From Lysobacterales bacterium (GTDB taxonomy: Bacteria; Pseudomonadota; Gammaproteobacteria; Xanthomonadales; Xanthomonadaceae), in contig JADKCY010000012.1 of assembly GCA_016718605.1 (NCBI GenBank), positions 1 through 64,000 on the forward strand: 64,000 nucleotides of DNA, in the 5' to 3' direction. Numbering within the stretch: position 1 is the stretch's first letter; the number at the start of each line of letters is the position of its first letter. This document shows positions 51,630 to 60,755 of this stretch, one piece after another. The notes under the pieces are model-generated. The model was given only the letters and a program-made list of their open reading frames with translations. It did not search any database and was not told the origin of the DNA. Position numbers and translations under genes: made by a program.

Positions 51630-52121
51630 ATGCCAGTCGAAAACCCGAATAAGCTCCCGTACGCGTCCGCCCCCATCAACGGCGTCACACTTTCGCGCCG
51701 GCCTGTCCCGATCGAGGCGCAGATCGTCACGGTCTACGACAAGGAAGGACTTCCTCACCATGTTCAGCGGCATGTTGCGTCGGACTATGTCCGCATTCGC
51801 GGCTGGACTCGTACGGTTCCTGCGCCCATTTCGGAAGAGGAAGCTGTTGACGCGCTGATCGACCCGAGCACCATCACGTCGGTTCGCGATGCTGCTATCC
51901 TCGATGTCCTGGATCAGGGCAGCGATCACAACGCAGATGTCGTCGAGGCCGCAATCGCCAGCCTGGAAGCGCTGCGCACCGAAGCGATCGGCCTTGGCGC
52001 TGAGATCGACATGCGCTGGGGTCGCAAGCGCCTCACCGAAGTGATCGCCGCGACGAAATCGGCGAATGAGGCGGCAGCGGCGAAGGCTGAGAAAGCTGTA
52101 AAGGCCGCGAAGGTGGACTAA
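51630..52121 (+). CDS. head-region hypothetical protein
   Basis: The 163-residue protein has an N-terminal beta region (PVPIEAQIVTVYDKEGLPHH) and a long Ala/Lys-rich helical C-terminus (SANEAAAAKAEKAVKAAKVD). It begins soon after the terminator, without a clear promoter. It lies between the capsid and connector genes and is probably a head or connector accessory protein. No family recognised. Confidence 0.55.
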   Translation: MPVENPNKLPYASAPINGVTLSRRPVPIEAQIVTVYDKEGLPHHVQRHVASDYVRIRGWTRTVPAPISEEEAVDALIDPSTITSVRDAAILDVLDQGSDHNADVVEAAIASLEALRTEAIGLGAEIDMRWGRKRLTEVIAATKSANEAAAAKAEKAVKAAKVD

Positions 52122-52153
52122 GCTCAGTAATCCTGAAACAGCGCACAGTAATC

Positions 52154-52190
52154 AATACGCCCTGGTCCTAGCTGGGGCGTATTAATTTGT
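52154..52190 (+). terminator. probable rho-independent terminator
   Basis: Arms AATACGCCC and GGGCGTATT around a 12-base loop, followed by taatttgtt. The T-run is weak. Confidence 0.6.
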
Positions 52191-52218
52191 TGACGTTAAT
52201 GCCACAGCTACCTATACT
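52190..52218 (+). promoter_or_regulatory. strong sigma70-type promoter for the tail operon
   Basis: TTGACG, 17-base spacer, TATACT at 52213-52218. It directly follows a terminator and precedes the connector gene. It is one of the best promoters in the window. Confidence 0.75.
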
Positions 52219-52250
52219 GCGTCGAAACACATTAACCAGGGTGGCCGTAG

Positions 52251-52766
52251 ATGGCATTCACGTTCGTTGTCGAAGATGGCACTCAGGTTGCTGGCGCGAA
52301 TAGCTACGTCACGACGGCGTATGCTGATGACTACTTCATCGTCGATCCGAATTTCTATACTACGTGGACGGCCCTGACGACTACGCAGAAGGAATACTAT
52401 CTTGCGTGGGCGACGCGTCTTCTCGATCAGAAAGTCGTTTGGCGCGGATACCGCTATACTGACACACAGGCGCTTCGCTGGCCGCGCTCTGGTGCCGTTG
52501 ACGTGGATGGGATTGCTATCGCTGTCGATGCTATCCCGCGACAGTTGAAGGAAGCTACGTGTGAATGGGTCAAGTGGCTCTACACCAATGATCCGACAAC
52601 CGGTCGCGATGAGGACAATCTAAAGCGGATCGTCGCCGATGTCGTGGAGATCGAGTACCAGGACGACGCGTCGCAGTCTGCTTATCCGAGCATCATCAAT
52701 CAGATGCTTGCGCCGATCGGCCGCATGCGCATGGGCGGCGTGGGTTTCGCTAAGATCGTGAGGTAA
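52251..52766 (+). CDS. head-tail connector (DnaT-like/gp6-like fold)
   Basis: The 171-residue protein shows the pattern of the phage connector family annotated as DnaT-like: GANSYVTTAYADDYFIVDPN, LAWATRLLDQKVVWRGYRYT, ALRWPRSGAVDVDGIAI, IPRQLKEATCEWVKWL. Such proteins form the ring below the portal. Gene order (connector, stopper, neck, terminator, tail tube) supports this. Confidence 0.78.
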   Translation: MAFTFVVEDGTQVAGANSYVTTAYADDYFIVDPNFYTTWTALTTTQKEYYLAWATRLLDQKVVWRGYRYTDTQALRWPRSGAVDVDGIAIAVDAIPRQLKEATCEWVKWLYTNDPTTGRDEDNLKRIVADVVEIEYQDDASQSAYPSIINQMLAPIGRMRMGGVGFAKIVR

Positions 52767-52767
52767 T

Positions 52768-53139
52768 ATGGCGATTACGCGGGCGAAACTCAACAAGATT
52801 GTACATGGAGCCATCAAGGCGACCGGCGAGCTTCGCACGACGATCGTTTATCGCGTGGTTACTCCTGGCGTCTATGATCCGGTGACTGACACAACGACCG
52901 ATGTAACGTCTGATACACCTTTGGAGAACGTCGTTCTCGCCGGGTTGACGCAGGCGGAATACGGCTGGTTTCCGGCCGATCGTAATACGCAAAAAGCTCT
53001 GATTCCTACGTTAGAGCTTGGCGCAATTGTTCCGAAAGAAACAGACAAGATTGTTATCGCGGCTGATGAATGGGAGATTGTTAAAATAAAGTCTCCTCCC
53101 GGTTCTCCGCTGTTTGTCATCTACATCGAGTTGTCGTAA
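52768..53139 (+). CDS. head completion/stopper protein
   Basis: The 123-residue protein (MAITRAKLNKIVHGAIKATG) has a helical start and a beta-rich rest, WFPADRNTQKALIPTLELGA. It starts one base after the connector gene and shares its stop with the next start. Position and size fit a head-tail joining (stopper) protein. The sequence itself has no signature known to me. Confidence 0.6.
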   Translation: MAITRAKLNKIVHGAIKATGELRTTIVYRVVTPGVYDPVTDTTTDVTSDTPLENVVLAGLTQAEYGWFPADRNTQKALIPTLELGAIVPKETDKIVIAADEWEIVKIKSPPGSPLFVIYIELS

Positions 53140-53621
53140 TGATCACAAATGGAAATGCGTGGATAAAAGCCGCCGAAGCTGAATTAAAGGCGTTCGAGGA
53201 AACGTGTGTGAAAGAGGTCCGCGTAGCGACAGAGGTTCTTTTGGAAGCGCTGATGGCAAGAACTCCGGTTTGGAGTGGCGAATCCGTCAGGAACTATGTT
53301 GTAGGATTCAATACGTTGCCTAGCGGTTCGAGTAAAGGGAACATCGGACCTAAGCCGCCCGTGCGCCCAACGAGCGGGACACCGCTTGGCTCAGAAGATA
53401 ATCGTGATGCGAACGAGTCCGCCGCACGGAGCGACATGCATGCGGCGCTCGCCGGGATGAAGAAGCTCGGGACGATCCACGTCACGACCTTTATAGACCC
53501 CGCGAAGTGGGACTTGCTCGACAACGGCTCCGCGCCGACAAAGGCTACATCGCGTAGCCCTGGTGGCGTGTCAATGCTTGCGGTACAGACAACCCGCAAT
53601 AAGATGAGGAATTTCAAATGA
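53139..53621 (+). CDS. neck protein, HK97 gp10-like
   Basis: The 160-residue protein has an N-terminal helix with EVRVATEVLLEALMARTPVW, then SGESVRNYVVGFN and a C-terminal part with VTTFIDPAKWDLLDNGSAPT. The motif T-P-V-x-S-G with a following beta region is typical for the HK97 gp10-like tail/neck family. It would lie at the head-tail junction. Its stop overlaps the next start (ATGA). Confidence 0.7.
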   Translation: MITNGNAWIKAAEAELKAFEETCVKEVRVATEVLLEALMARTPVWSGESVRNYVVGFNTLPSGSSKGNIGPKPPVRPTSGTPLGSEDNRDANESAARSDMHAALAGMKKLGTIHVTTFIDPAKWDLLDNGSAPTKATSRSPGGVSMLAVQTTRNKMRNFK

Positions 53622-54037
53622 GCCTCGAACAAGCCCGCCAAGCTATCACCGATACGTTCAAAACGGAGTTCGCTACAGCGTATCCTGGCGTGCCAATTGC
53701 ATTCGAGAACGTGCGCTTCAAGCAACCGACGAACGCAGCTTGGATTCATTTCGCGATGATCCCAGGTGACGCGGTTCGCCGGGACCTCTCAACTGGAAAG
53801 TACCGGCACTATGGCGTCATCAATGTCACGATTTTGGTCCCTCAAGACACAGGAACAAAAGAAAGCACTGAACTCACTGACAAGGTGTTCAGCATCGTCG
53901 CCAGCCGACAGTGGTCAACCGCAACCGGCTCCCTCAAAACCTACGGAGCCCAAAGACGCACCCGTGGTGTTATCAATGGATGGTACACCCGAAATGTCAT
54001 GCTTGAGTTTCGATACGATTCATCTGTTGAATATTGA
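53618..54037 (+). CDS. tail terminator protein
   Basis: The 139-residue protein (MSLEQARQAITDTFKTEFAT) has an N-terminal helix, IAFENVRFKQPTNAAWIHFA, a beta-strand region, and a C-terminus with GWYTRNVMLEFRYDSS. This matches the DUF4128-type tail terminators (also lambda gpU-like fold). It caps the tail tube and joins it to the neck. Confidence 0.72.
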   Translation: MSLEQARQAITDTFKTEFATAYPGVPIAFENVRFKQPTNAAWIHFAMIPGDAVRRDLSTGKYRHYGVINVTILVPQDTGTKESTELTDKVFSIVASRQWSTATGSLKTYGAQRRTRGVINGWYTRNVMLEFRYDSSVEY

Positions 54038-54266
54038 TCGAGAAGCACGTCACGAGGTTCTTCTTTCACGATTTAACCACGCGATCGAAGATCATTTGGT
54101 TGGGTTGCTTTGCGCAGGTACGCCGTACCGGAAGCTTGGGCTGCTTTCTAAGCAAGGCGCACCGAACGCTGTGACAATTACCGTTGCTGGTGTTCCGGTA
54201 GTGACGCTCAGTCACGACTTTGTTGATATGAAGTTTGTGATATATGAGACGTACCATAATGACTGA
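53976..54266 (+). CDS. hypothetical protein overlapping the tail terminator
   Basis: A 96-residue frame opens MDGTPEMSCLSFDTIHLLNI and runs beyond the terminator gene; the start at 53976 or 53996 is uncertain. It has a beta-rich end (VTITVAGVPVVTLSHDFVDM). It fills the gap before the tail-tube promoter region. No family recognised. Confidence 0.45.
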   Translation: MDGTPEMSCLSFDTIHLLNIDREARHEVLLSRFNHAIEDHLVGLLCAGTPYRKLGLLSKQGAPNAVTITVAGVPVVTLSHDFVDMKFVIYETYHND

Positions 54267-54403
54267 CAACCATTGATATTTGTGTGTCAGAAATACACAA
54301 TCTGCGTTGACTTTTGCTCCTACACATGTTAGGGAACATAGAACGTCGTGTCTCCCATAGGGAGAGATCACTGTAGATTTTCTCCAACAGGAGCCTACCA
54401 CAC

Positions 54404-56212
54404 ATGGTCGCAATCAATAGCGCCGAATCCAATCGCGCTACTCTCAAGTATCTCTCCGAGGTAACGTGGGGCACCACGCCGGCGACTGGCACCGTCCGTC
54501 AGGCCCGGTTCACGTCCAGTTCTCTCGTCACCGAGAAGCAGACGGCGGTCTCTGATGAAATCCGCGCGGATCGAATGGTGTCCAACATCATCGAGACCGG
54601 GGCTTCGAACGGAGGCGACATCAACGTCGAATTCGCGGCTGGCACTCTGGATGATCTTCTGGAGGGGTTCCTGCTGGGGACGTGGACTAAGTCCATGAAT
54701 CACCTTCTGCTCAAGGGGTCGTCCACCGACATTACTGGCGCAAACACCATCGTCATCTCCGGCGGCGACTACACCGACTGGATCGCGGACAACGACTGGC
54801 TCAAGCTTGAGGGCTTCCAGACGGCGGCCAACAACGTCTACGTGTCGGTCAATGGCGCTCCGGTATTCGCTTCTGGCAATACGACGGTCACCGTCGATCA
54901 GACCCTGGTCGTCGAGAACGGCTCCGCGTTCACCAAGATCATGAATGCCGGCGACGTGCTTGCTTCGAGCACCACCATTCAGCTTGGCACGAACTCGGTT
55001 ACCAATCTGCCCGCCTCCACGACCACGAACATGAAGGTCGGTCAGACCGTCTACATCGAAGGTCTCGGCAAGGGTGAAGGCACCGTCGTCGTCACGGCCA
55101 CCGATCCGGTTGAGGGTTCGACCATCACCGTGTCGGACGGCACCACGTCGGTCGTGTTCGAGGTCCGCACCAACGCAGCCCTCGTCGCGGAGGGTAACAC
55201 GCACATCGCCCTGTCCGGCACGCCGGCAACGATGGCCGCAAGCATTGCGGCTGTGATCAACGGGAAGTTCGCCAAGACCACGTTCAAGGTGTCAGCCACT
55301 GTTGTGACGGATACCGTGACCATCACGAACAACGCGGGTGCTGGCGGCTCGATCGCTACGTCCGACGCTGTTGCGTTCACGGTAACGTCTTTCGCTGGCG
55401 GCAGCGCCACGAAGAACGGCTTCGTCACGGTCGCGAGCATCACGTCTGGTACGGCCTTCACCACTGAGGAAACCCTGACCGCCGATACGAATTCCGGCGG
55501 CGCCACGGTCGTCCTCAAGGGTTCGCATCTGCGCAATCCCGGCGTTGTCTCCGAGATCACCAAGCGTTCGTTCACCGTCGAGACCGGCTTCACGGATACC
55601 AGCAAGTTCTTCTTGCGGAAGGGTATGCGCGTCGGTTCGATCAACCTGTCCGCCACGGCGAACGAGTTGGTGAGTGCTTCGGTGACGCTGATGGGTGGCC
55701 CGTCCGTACACTCCTCGACTGAGGCGTTGACGGGTGGAAGCTACATCGAGCTTGGTTCGACCAACACCGAAGTCATGAACGCTACGTCCAACGTCGGCGA
55801 AATCGTCAAGGACGGCGTGACGCTCACGACGGCCATTCAGTCGATCGAGATTTCCGGCGAGAACAACCTCCGTGAGCAGCGCGCTGTGTCGGCGAAGTAT
55901 CCGGCCGGCGTCGGCTATGGTCGCTCCGTTCTCAACGGCACGATCGCTGCGTACTTCGAGAACTTCGATCTCTACGACGACTTCATCAACCACGTGACCA
56001 CGAGCTTGAAGTTCCCGTTCCAGGACGTGGACAATTTCAAGTACGTGTTCGTCCTGCCGGCCCTCAAGATCACGTCGGACCCGATCGCGCCGGGCGGCGT
56101 CGATCAGGACGTGATGGAGGAAATGGAGTTCCAGGTTCAGCGCGACCCGGCGCTCAATACGCAGTTCATGATTGACCGGTTCTCGTCGGTCTTTCCGTTC
56201 AGCGCCGCGTAA
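54404..56212 (+). CDS. major tail tube protein with extra domains
   Basis: The 602-residue protein begins like phage tail-tube proteins: NRATLKYLSEVTWGTTPATG, VRQARFTSSSLVTEKQTAVS, SDEIRADRMVSNIIETGAS. It ends with MEEMEFQVQRDPALNTQFMI. Between about 130 and 370 it has Thr/Val-rich repeats like Ig-type or surface domains (ITVSDGTTSVVFEV, VATGGSIATSDA-like). The size is about twice that of a plain tube protein, so the extra part likely decorates the tail outside. TTGACT with a poor -10 lies upstream. Confidence 0.8.
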   Translation: MVAINSAESNRATLKYLSEVTWGTTPATGTVRQARFTSSSLVTEKQTAVSDEIRADRMVSNIIETGASNGGDINVEFAAGTLDDLLEGFLLGTWTKSMNHLLLKGSSTDITGANTIVISGGDYTDWIADNDWLKLEGFQTAANNVYVSVNGAPVFASGNTTVTVDQTLVVENGSAFTKIMNAGDVLASSTTIQLGTNSVTNLPASTTTNMKVGQTVYIEGLGKGEGTVVVTATDPVEGSTITVSDGTTSVVFEVRTNAALVAEGNTHIALSGTPATMAASIAAVINGKFAKTTFKVSATVVTDTVTITNNAGAGGSIATSDAVAFTVTSFAGGSATKNGFVTVASITSGTAFTTEETLTADTNSGGATVVLKGSHLRNPGVVSEITKRSFTVETGFTDTSKFFLRKGMRVGSINLSATANELVSASVTLMGGPSVHSSTEALTGGSYIELGSTNTEVMNATSNVGEIVKDGVTLTTAIQSIEISGENNLREQRAVSAKYPAGVGYGRSVLNGTIAAYFENFDLYDDFINHVTTSLKFPFQDVDNFKYVFVLPALKITSDPIAPGGVDQDVMEEMEFQVQRDPALNTQFMIDRFSSVFPFSAA

Positions 56213-56335
56213 CGTACACTACAAAGGCGTGAGGCTGGCACGCCTTTTACGGTCCCTCGGCATTACCTACACCTTTGCCGGGGGACCACCGCTTCCAGCC
56301 AACCAGCCAACCAGCAACCAGCAAGGTAATTCGCT

Positions 56336-56824
56336 ATGACGCGCAAGGCTTCTAAACCGGATGCTGCCATGCACCCGGCGGTTCCGCTCACCACCACGCC
56401 GACAACGACGATCCCGTCTGTGTTCGATCAGTTCGAGACCGACATCGTTGAGCAGGAGTCCGGTCGGTGGTTCTACAACGTCGGCCTCGGCATGAGCGTC
56501 AAGCTGCGCCGGTATACCTCGCGGGTCGCGTTGACCAACATGGCGCGCCTGCAGCAGGTGTACCGCAGCTTCCGCGACGAAGCCGGCAATCTTGCCGAAG
56601 GTAAAGCCGACGAACTGCTGGCTGAGCACCTTGCTACGGCGGTCATCACCGATTGGAGCGGTGCCGCGTTCCGCAATCGCGACGGTAGCGACATGCCGTT
56701 CACGCCGGAGACCGCGAAGATGCTGATGATGCGTCTCCCGGAACTTCGCAACATGATCGTCATGATCGCGAGCAGCGTTGACAACTATCGTATCCGCACG
56801 CGTGAGGATGTTGAAAAAAACTAA
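56336..56824 (+). CDS. tail assembly chaperone (gpG-like)
   Basis: The 162-residue protein opens MTRKASKPDAAMHPAVPLTT and has helical parts with DQFETDIVEQESGRWFYNVG and a C-terminal KMLMMRLPELRNMIVMIASS. It ends just after a slippery site, so a fraction of ribosomes make a longer G-T protein with the next frame. Position between tail tube and tape measure is the classic one. Confidence 0.75.
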   Translation: MTRKASKPDAAMHPAVPLTTTPTTTIPSVFDQFETDIVEQESGRWFYNVGLGMSVKLRRYTSRVALTNMARLQQVYRSFRDEAGNLAEGKADELLAEHLATAVITDWSGAAFRNRDGSDMPFTPETAKMLMMRLPELRNMIVMIASSVDNYRIRTREDVEKN

Positions 56825-56853
56825 TAGCCGTGCTCAAGTTCCAGCTTGAGCAC
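56815..56853 (+). promoter_or_regulatory. programmed -1 ribosomal frameshift signal
   Basis: The heptamer A AAA AAC at 56815-56821 is in the correct phase of the upstream gene. Eight bases later a perfect 9-bp hairpin, GTGCTCAAG with CTTGAGCAC around TTCCAG (56830-56853), follows. The zero-frame stop TAA is at 56822. A -1 slip continues as KLIAVLKFQLEHGNK and on into the next frame. Confidence 0.88.
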
Positions 56854-57207
56854 GGCAACAAGGTCAAGAATATCGGCTGGTTGAAATCGCTTCAACAAAG
56901 TGGCGTTACTGTAAAAGGGCTGGAGAACATGCCAGCCATTTTGGTGGAAGCCGAGTACTTCTGGTCGGCGTACGTCACATTAACTGTTAAGCGCATCAGC
57001 AATGAGCGTGGACCGCAACCGATCCAGATGTCGGAGATACTGGCTTACGCCATGTATATGCGAATCGATGACGATGCGATGCGTGAAGATCTGTTCTATC
57101 ACGTAAGCTCACTGGATGCCGTTTTTCTTCAATGGGTCAACAAGAAGCGGCAAGTACCTGGGAAACAACAGGGAAGACATCTCCAACAACTGCGCCGGAA
57201 CCGCTAA
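56821..57207 (+). CDS. tail assembly chaperone T part, expressed by -1 frameshift
   Basis: After the slip the frame encodes 128 residues, giving a fusion of about 290. It contains FQLEHGNKVKNIGWLKSLQQ, EAEYFWSAYVTLTVKRISNE and a basic end RHLQQLRRNR. A GTG at 56830 could start it alone, but no ribosome site is present, and the hairpin covers it. This matches lambda gpGT-type proteins that bind the tape measure and recruit tube subunits. Confidence 0.8.
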   Translation, partial: LIAVLKFQLEHGNKVKNIGWLKSLQQSGVTVKGLENMPAILVEAEYFWSAYVTLTVKRISNERGPQPIQMSEILAYAMYMRIDDDAMREDLFYHVSSLDAVFLQWVNKKRQVPGKQQGRHLQQLRRNR

Positions 57208-57293
57208 TCTGGCGCAGTATTTATCCGCTTGTGTAAAGCACCTTAACCATGTATGTTCACGTGGTCGTTCAATAATTACACGAGTGCACGCCC

Positions 57294-60200
57294 TTGAGTC
57301 TTGATCTTCAAATCAAAACCAATGACGCAGCTGGTCAGATCGCGCAGATCACCAGCAACCTTTCCGCGTTGAAAAAGGCTATCGAGACTTTCCCGAACTC
57401 TACGAAGCTGACGAATTCCTTGTCGGCGCTCAAGGGGTTTACGGGTGTTGACGCAACCGCTGCGCAGTCGATTGAACGTCTTGCTATAAGCATCGATAAG
57501 CTCGGTAACGCAAAAGACGTTGGTCGTGTTGCGGCCGGGCTGAAGTCTCTTGGTAAAGTGGATGTTGCGGCTGTTACAGCCAACATCGAGAAGCTTGTCG
57601 GGTCTCTATCGCGCCTGTCGTCTCAGACGGGCTTTCAGCAGCTGACAGCGTCTCTTGGGCGCTTCTCTGCGTCCGCACAGATCGCTGTACGTTCGACGCA
57701 ACAGCTTCAAGCGGCTATCGCGGCCATCCGTACGCCCAGCGCGTTGAACACCGCTACGGGCCATCTGAACGCGCTTGCCGGTGCAACGAACGCCGCGTCG
57801 GCATCTACGCGCTCGTTCGGCGGTTCGCTTGGGTCTGTCAACGGTCTTCTTGCGGCCTTTGGTGTTTCTCTTGGTGCGGTCGGTGTCTCGCAGTTTGCTT
57901 CTGCGTTGAGTGACACGCGAAAGACGATGGAGACTTTCAGGGCGACGGCTGACACCACACTTTCGTCGGTGGGTGGCTCTAGCCGTGCACTCGAATTTCT
58001 GACAAGTACTGCGCGTGAGCTGCATCTCCCTCTTGAGGCGCTGATCTCGACGTACACGAAGTTCGCTACGTCCGCAACGATGAGCGGACAGTCGATCGGC
58101 AACGTAGAGAAGATCTATAAGAATTTCTCCACCGTGCTGCGCGGTGTGGGTGGCGGTGGTGCGGCTGAAGCTACGCGCGTGTTCAAAGCCCTCGAACAGA
58201 TGTTCAACAAGGGTTCGATCAAGGCCGAAGAACTTGTTCACCAGTTGGGCGACGTTCTGCCCGGCGCTGTCGATGCTCTCGCTACGTCATTGAACGTGAC
58301 GAAAGCTGAACTTACTGAGATGATGCAGGCGGGCGCTGTCGGCACTGAAAACATCCTCAAGTTCTCTGAGGAATTCGGTAAGCGATTCTCTGGCGTCGCT
58401 GCTGCGCTCGGTAGCTCGTGGAGCGCTGCACTCGCGGATCTCAGCACCGGCTGGTTCCAGTTCAAAGAAGCGTTCGGCGCTGAGTTCTTTACTGCCGTTA
58501 CGCCAGCTGTACAGGGCTTGTCCACCGCTCTTGTCGAGTTCTCGCAGAGCGAAGGACTCAAGACGATGGCCGGCGTGCTCGGCGAAGTATCTGCCGGCAT
58601 CATCAACATCGTAACTGCAGCTGTTCAATTCGCCAGCACGGATGTCGGCGGAATTGCGCTGGCGCTGGGCGGTATCGGAATTGCTGGTGGCCTCGCGTAT
58701 AAAGCCATTATGGTCTTGGTTTCAGCGTTTGGCATCGCTGCGCCGGCTATGGGATTGTTCTCTGGTTCCATCGCTTCTTTGGCGAGCGTCATTGGCGGAA
58801 TATCGTTCGCCAGTGCTATTGCCGGCATAACATCGTTTGGTGGTGCCGTCGCTGCCGGTCTGGCGGCGGTGAACCCGCTTGCGTTGAGTATTTCGGTGCT
58901 GGCCGGTGGCTTCCTCGGACTTGACGCCGCGCTCGGCGGACCAATCTCGCAGTTGTTTGGTTTTGCGCCGGCTGCCGATGCTGCAGCGCAGGGCGTGAAT
59001 TCGCTTGCGACCGCGTTCAATGCTGTTACTGATCCTGTTCTGACGTTCAACGACGCGATCACGACCGCAGATGCGTCGGCGAAAGGTCAGGCTGTTTCGT
59101 TCCAGAACCTGGATAAGGCCGGACAACAGATTGGTACACGAATTGTTGAGCTGCAGAATCAGCAGGACGAACTAAGCAAGGAGTTCAACAACGGCAATAT
59201 TTCGCTTGAGCAGTATCAGGATTCGATGAATGCGCTCGACGCAGAAATCGGCGGGCTCAAGGAAAAACTCAGCAAGATCGTGCAGGCCCAGCGCGATGCT
59301 GCAAAGGCTGCGACGGATTTTGCGTCGAAGCTTGGTTCGTCCGGCGCCGCAGCGAACCGCGCCGCACTCGGCTATGATAGTGCAGCCGCTGCTGCGTGGC
59401 GGTACGTTGAGGCCGCGCGCGCTGCGCAGTCTGCTGGGGGCCAGGGCGGAAGCGTGACTGACTCCTATGCGGGCGGCGGCACGACCAACAGCGGAGGATA
59501 TCGCAGCAAGAAAGTGTCTATGGGCGCGTTTGTTGACGCGCCGATGCTCGCCGTTGGTACCGCGAACACTACGTCTCTCGGTGCTCCGGTGTCGGGCATG
59601 CCGGCTATTCTCCATCCGAATGAAGCTGTTGTTCCTCTTGCGGGCGGTGGCAAAATCCCCGTGCAGATGACCGGCGGCGGAGACAACAGCAGCGCGTATC
59701 TCATGAAGATCATTGAGATTGAGGCGCAATCTAAAACGGAGCTTGGCCGTATTTGGACGGCTATCAATGCACAGACTGTTATCGTCCAACGCCTTCTTGA
59801 AACGAACAGTGATCACGTGCTATCGCTCGTACGGACGAATGAAGCGCTTGCTTCGTCGATCAACGACGTTCTGCGCGAAGTGCGCTCTGCTGCGAGCGAA
59901 GCATCGTCTGGCGGTGGTGGCTATACGGGTGGCGGTGGTAGCAGTTATACTGGTGGTAGTGGTACGAGCACTGGTGGTAGTAGTGGTTCGACATCGCAGA
60001 TGGATTATAACACCTTCTTCGCGCAGGCGCAGGAGTTGAGCAACGCGCTGTCGCAGGCGAACGACGCTACGGATGACTTCTACAACACTGCGCCGTGGTT
60101 TGCTTACGGCTCAGCTGGCGCGCATGGTCCGCGCCAGTATAGTCAGAATGACATCACTCAGCTGAACAACCTGCGGAGTGCTGCAGCCGGTCGTGCATCC

Positions 60201-60755
60201 GCATTCAACGCATTCCTTCGCCAGAACCCGGACTACGCTGCACAGTATTATCAGAACCTCGCGGATGAGGCGCTGAATGCGCAGACGCGGCGCGGCTTTA
60301 TGCAGCAGGCGGCGATGTACCGGTCGCGGAACTATTCTAGTGGCACTGGACACTCCTCTGGTTTTGCTACTGGATCTCCGAACGCGTATCGTGATATTAC
60401 TGGGGGCTTCCAGGCGACGCTGCACCCGGATGAAGCGGTCATTCCGCTTCCTGATGGGCGAAGCGTTCCTGTAAATCTCCCCGACAGCGTCATGGCGCAG
60501 ATGTCAGAAATGCGTCGCCGTTCGTCAAATCAGGGCGTGGTGTATGGCGCGCAAGGTGACATGCCGAATTCGACGCAGCGCGGCAGCAACGGTGGAATTA
60601 CTGTTGTCATGAACGTGACAGCACAGGATGCTGCAAGCTTCCAGCGTTCGCAGGCACAGATTGTGCAAGAGCTGGGCATGAAGCTGGAGCGCGTGTCGGG
60701 CCAGCTTGGGATTAACAGGCAGCGGACTGTTCCGCAACAAAGGAGTTCTTTCTGA
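57294..60755 (+). CDS. tape measure protein
   Basis: The 1153-residue protein starts with TTG (LSLDLQIKTNDAAGQIAQIT). The first 250 residues are helical with many Ala, Ser and Gln. A membrane-interacting middle follows with VGGIALALGGIGIAGGLAYK and IASLASVIGGISFASAIAGI. The TMP-type motif around ALEFLTSTARELHLPLEALI and GAVGTENILKFSEEFGKRF is that of the phage tail tape measure N-terminal family. At 650-760 a coiled-coil region follows, and the C-terminus carries Gly/Ser repeats. Its length sets the tail length. Confidence 0.9.
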   Translation: MSLDLQIKTNDAAGQIAQITSNLSALKKAIETFPNSTKLTNSLSALKGFTGVDATAAQSIERLAISIDKLGNAKDVGRVAAGLKSLGKVDVAAVTANIEKLVGSLSRLSSQTGFQQLTASLGRFSASAQIAVRSTQQLQAAIAAIRTPSALNTATGHLNALAGATNAASASTRSFGGSLGSVNGLLAAFGVSLGAVGVSQFASALSDTRKTMETFRATADTTLSSVGGSSRALEFLTSTARELHLPLEALISTYTKFATSATMSGQSIGNVEKIYKNFSTVLRGVGGGGAAEATRVFKALEQMFNKGSIKAEELVHQLGDVLPGAVDALATSLNVTKAELTEMMQAGAVGTENILKFSEEFGKRFSGVAAALGSSWSAALADLSTGWFQFKEAFGAEFFTAVTPAVQGLSTALVEFSQSEGLKTMAGVLGEVSAGIINIVTAAVQFASTDVGGIALALGGIGIAGGLAYKAIMVLVSAFGIAAPAMGLFSGSIASLASVIGGISFASAIAGITSFGGAVAAGLAAVNPLALSISVLAGGFLGLDAALGGPISQLFGFAPAADAAAQGVNSLATAFNAVTDPVLTFNDAITTADASAKGQAVSFQNLDKAGQQIGTRIVELQNQQDELSKEFNNGNISLEQYQDSMNALDAEIGGLKEKLSKIVQAQRDAAKAATDFASKLGSSGAAANRAALGYDSAAAAAWRYVEAARAAQSAGGQGGSVTDSYAGGGTTNSGGYRSKKVSMGAFVDAPMLAVGTANTTSLGAPVSGMPAILHPNEAVVPLAGGGKIPVQMTGGGDNSSAYLMKIIEIEAQSKTELGRIWTAINAQTVIVQRLLETNSDHVLSLVRTNEALASSINDVLREVRSAASEASSGGGGYTGGGGSSYTGGSGTSTGGSSGSTSQMDYNTFFAQAQELSNALSQANDATDDFYNTAPWFAYGSAGAHGPRQYSQNDITQLNNLRSAAAGRASAFNAFLRQNPDYAAQYYQNLADEALNAQTRRGFMQQAAMYRSRNYSSGTGHSSGFATGSPNAYRDITGGFQATLHPDEAVIPLPDGRSVPVNLPDSVMAQMSEMRRRSSNQGVVYGAQGDMPNSTQRGSNGGITVVMNVTAQDAASFQRSQAQIVQELGMKLERVSGQLGINRQRTVPQQRSSF

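Noticed and set aside
54395..55204. Minus-strand frame opposite the tail tube gene
   Set aside because: Shadow of a Thr/Val-rich gene read as Asp/Arg/Gly-rich protein.
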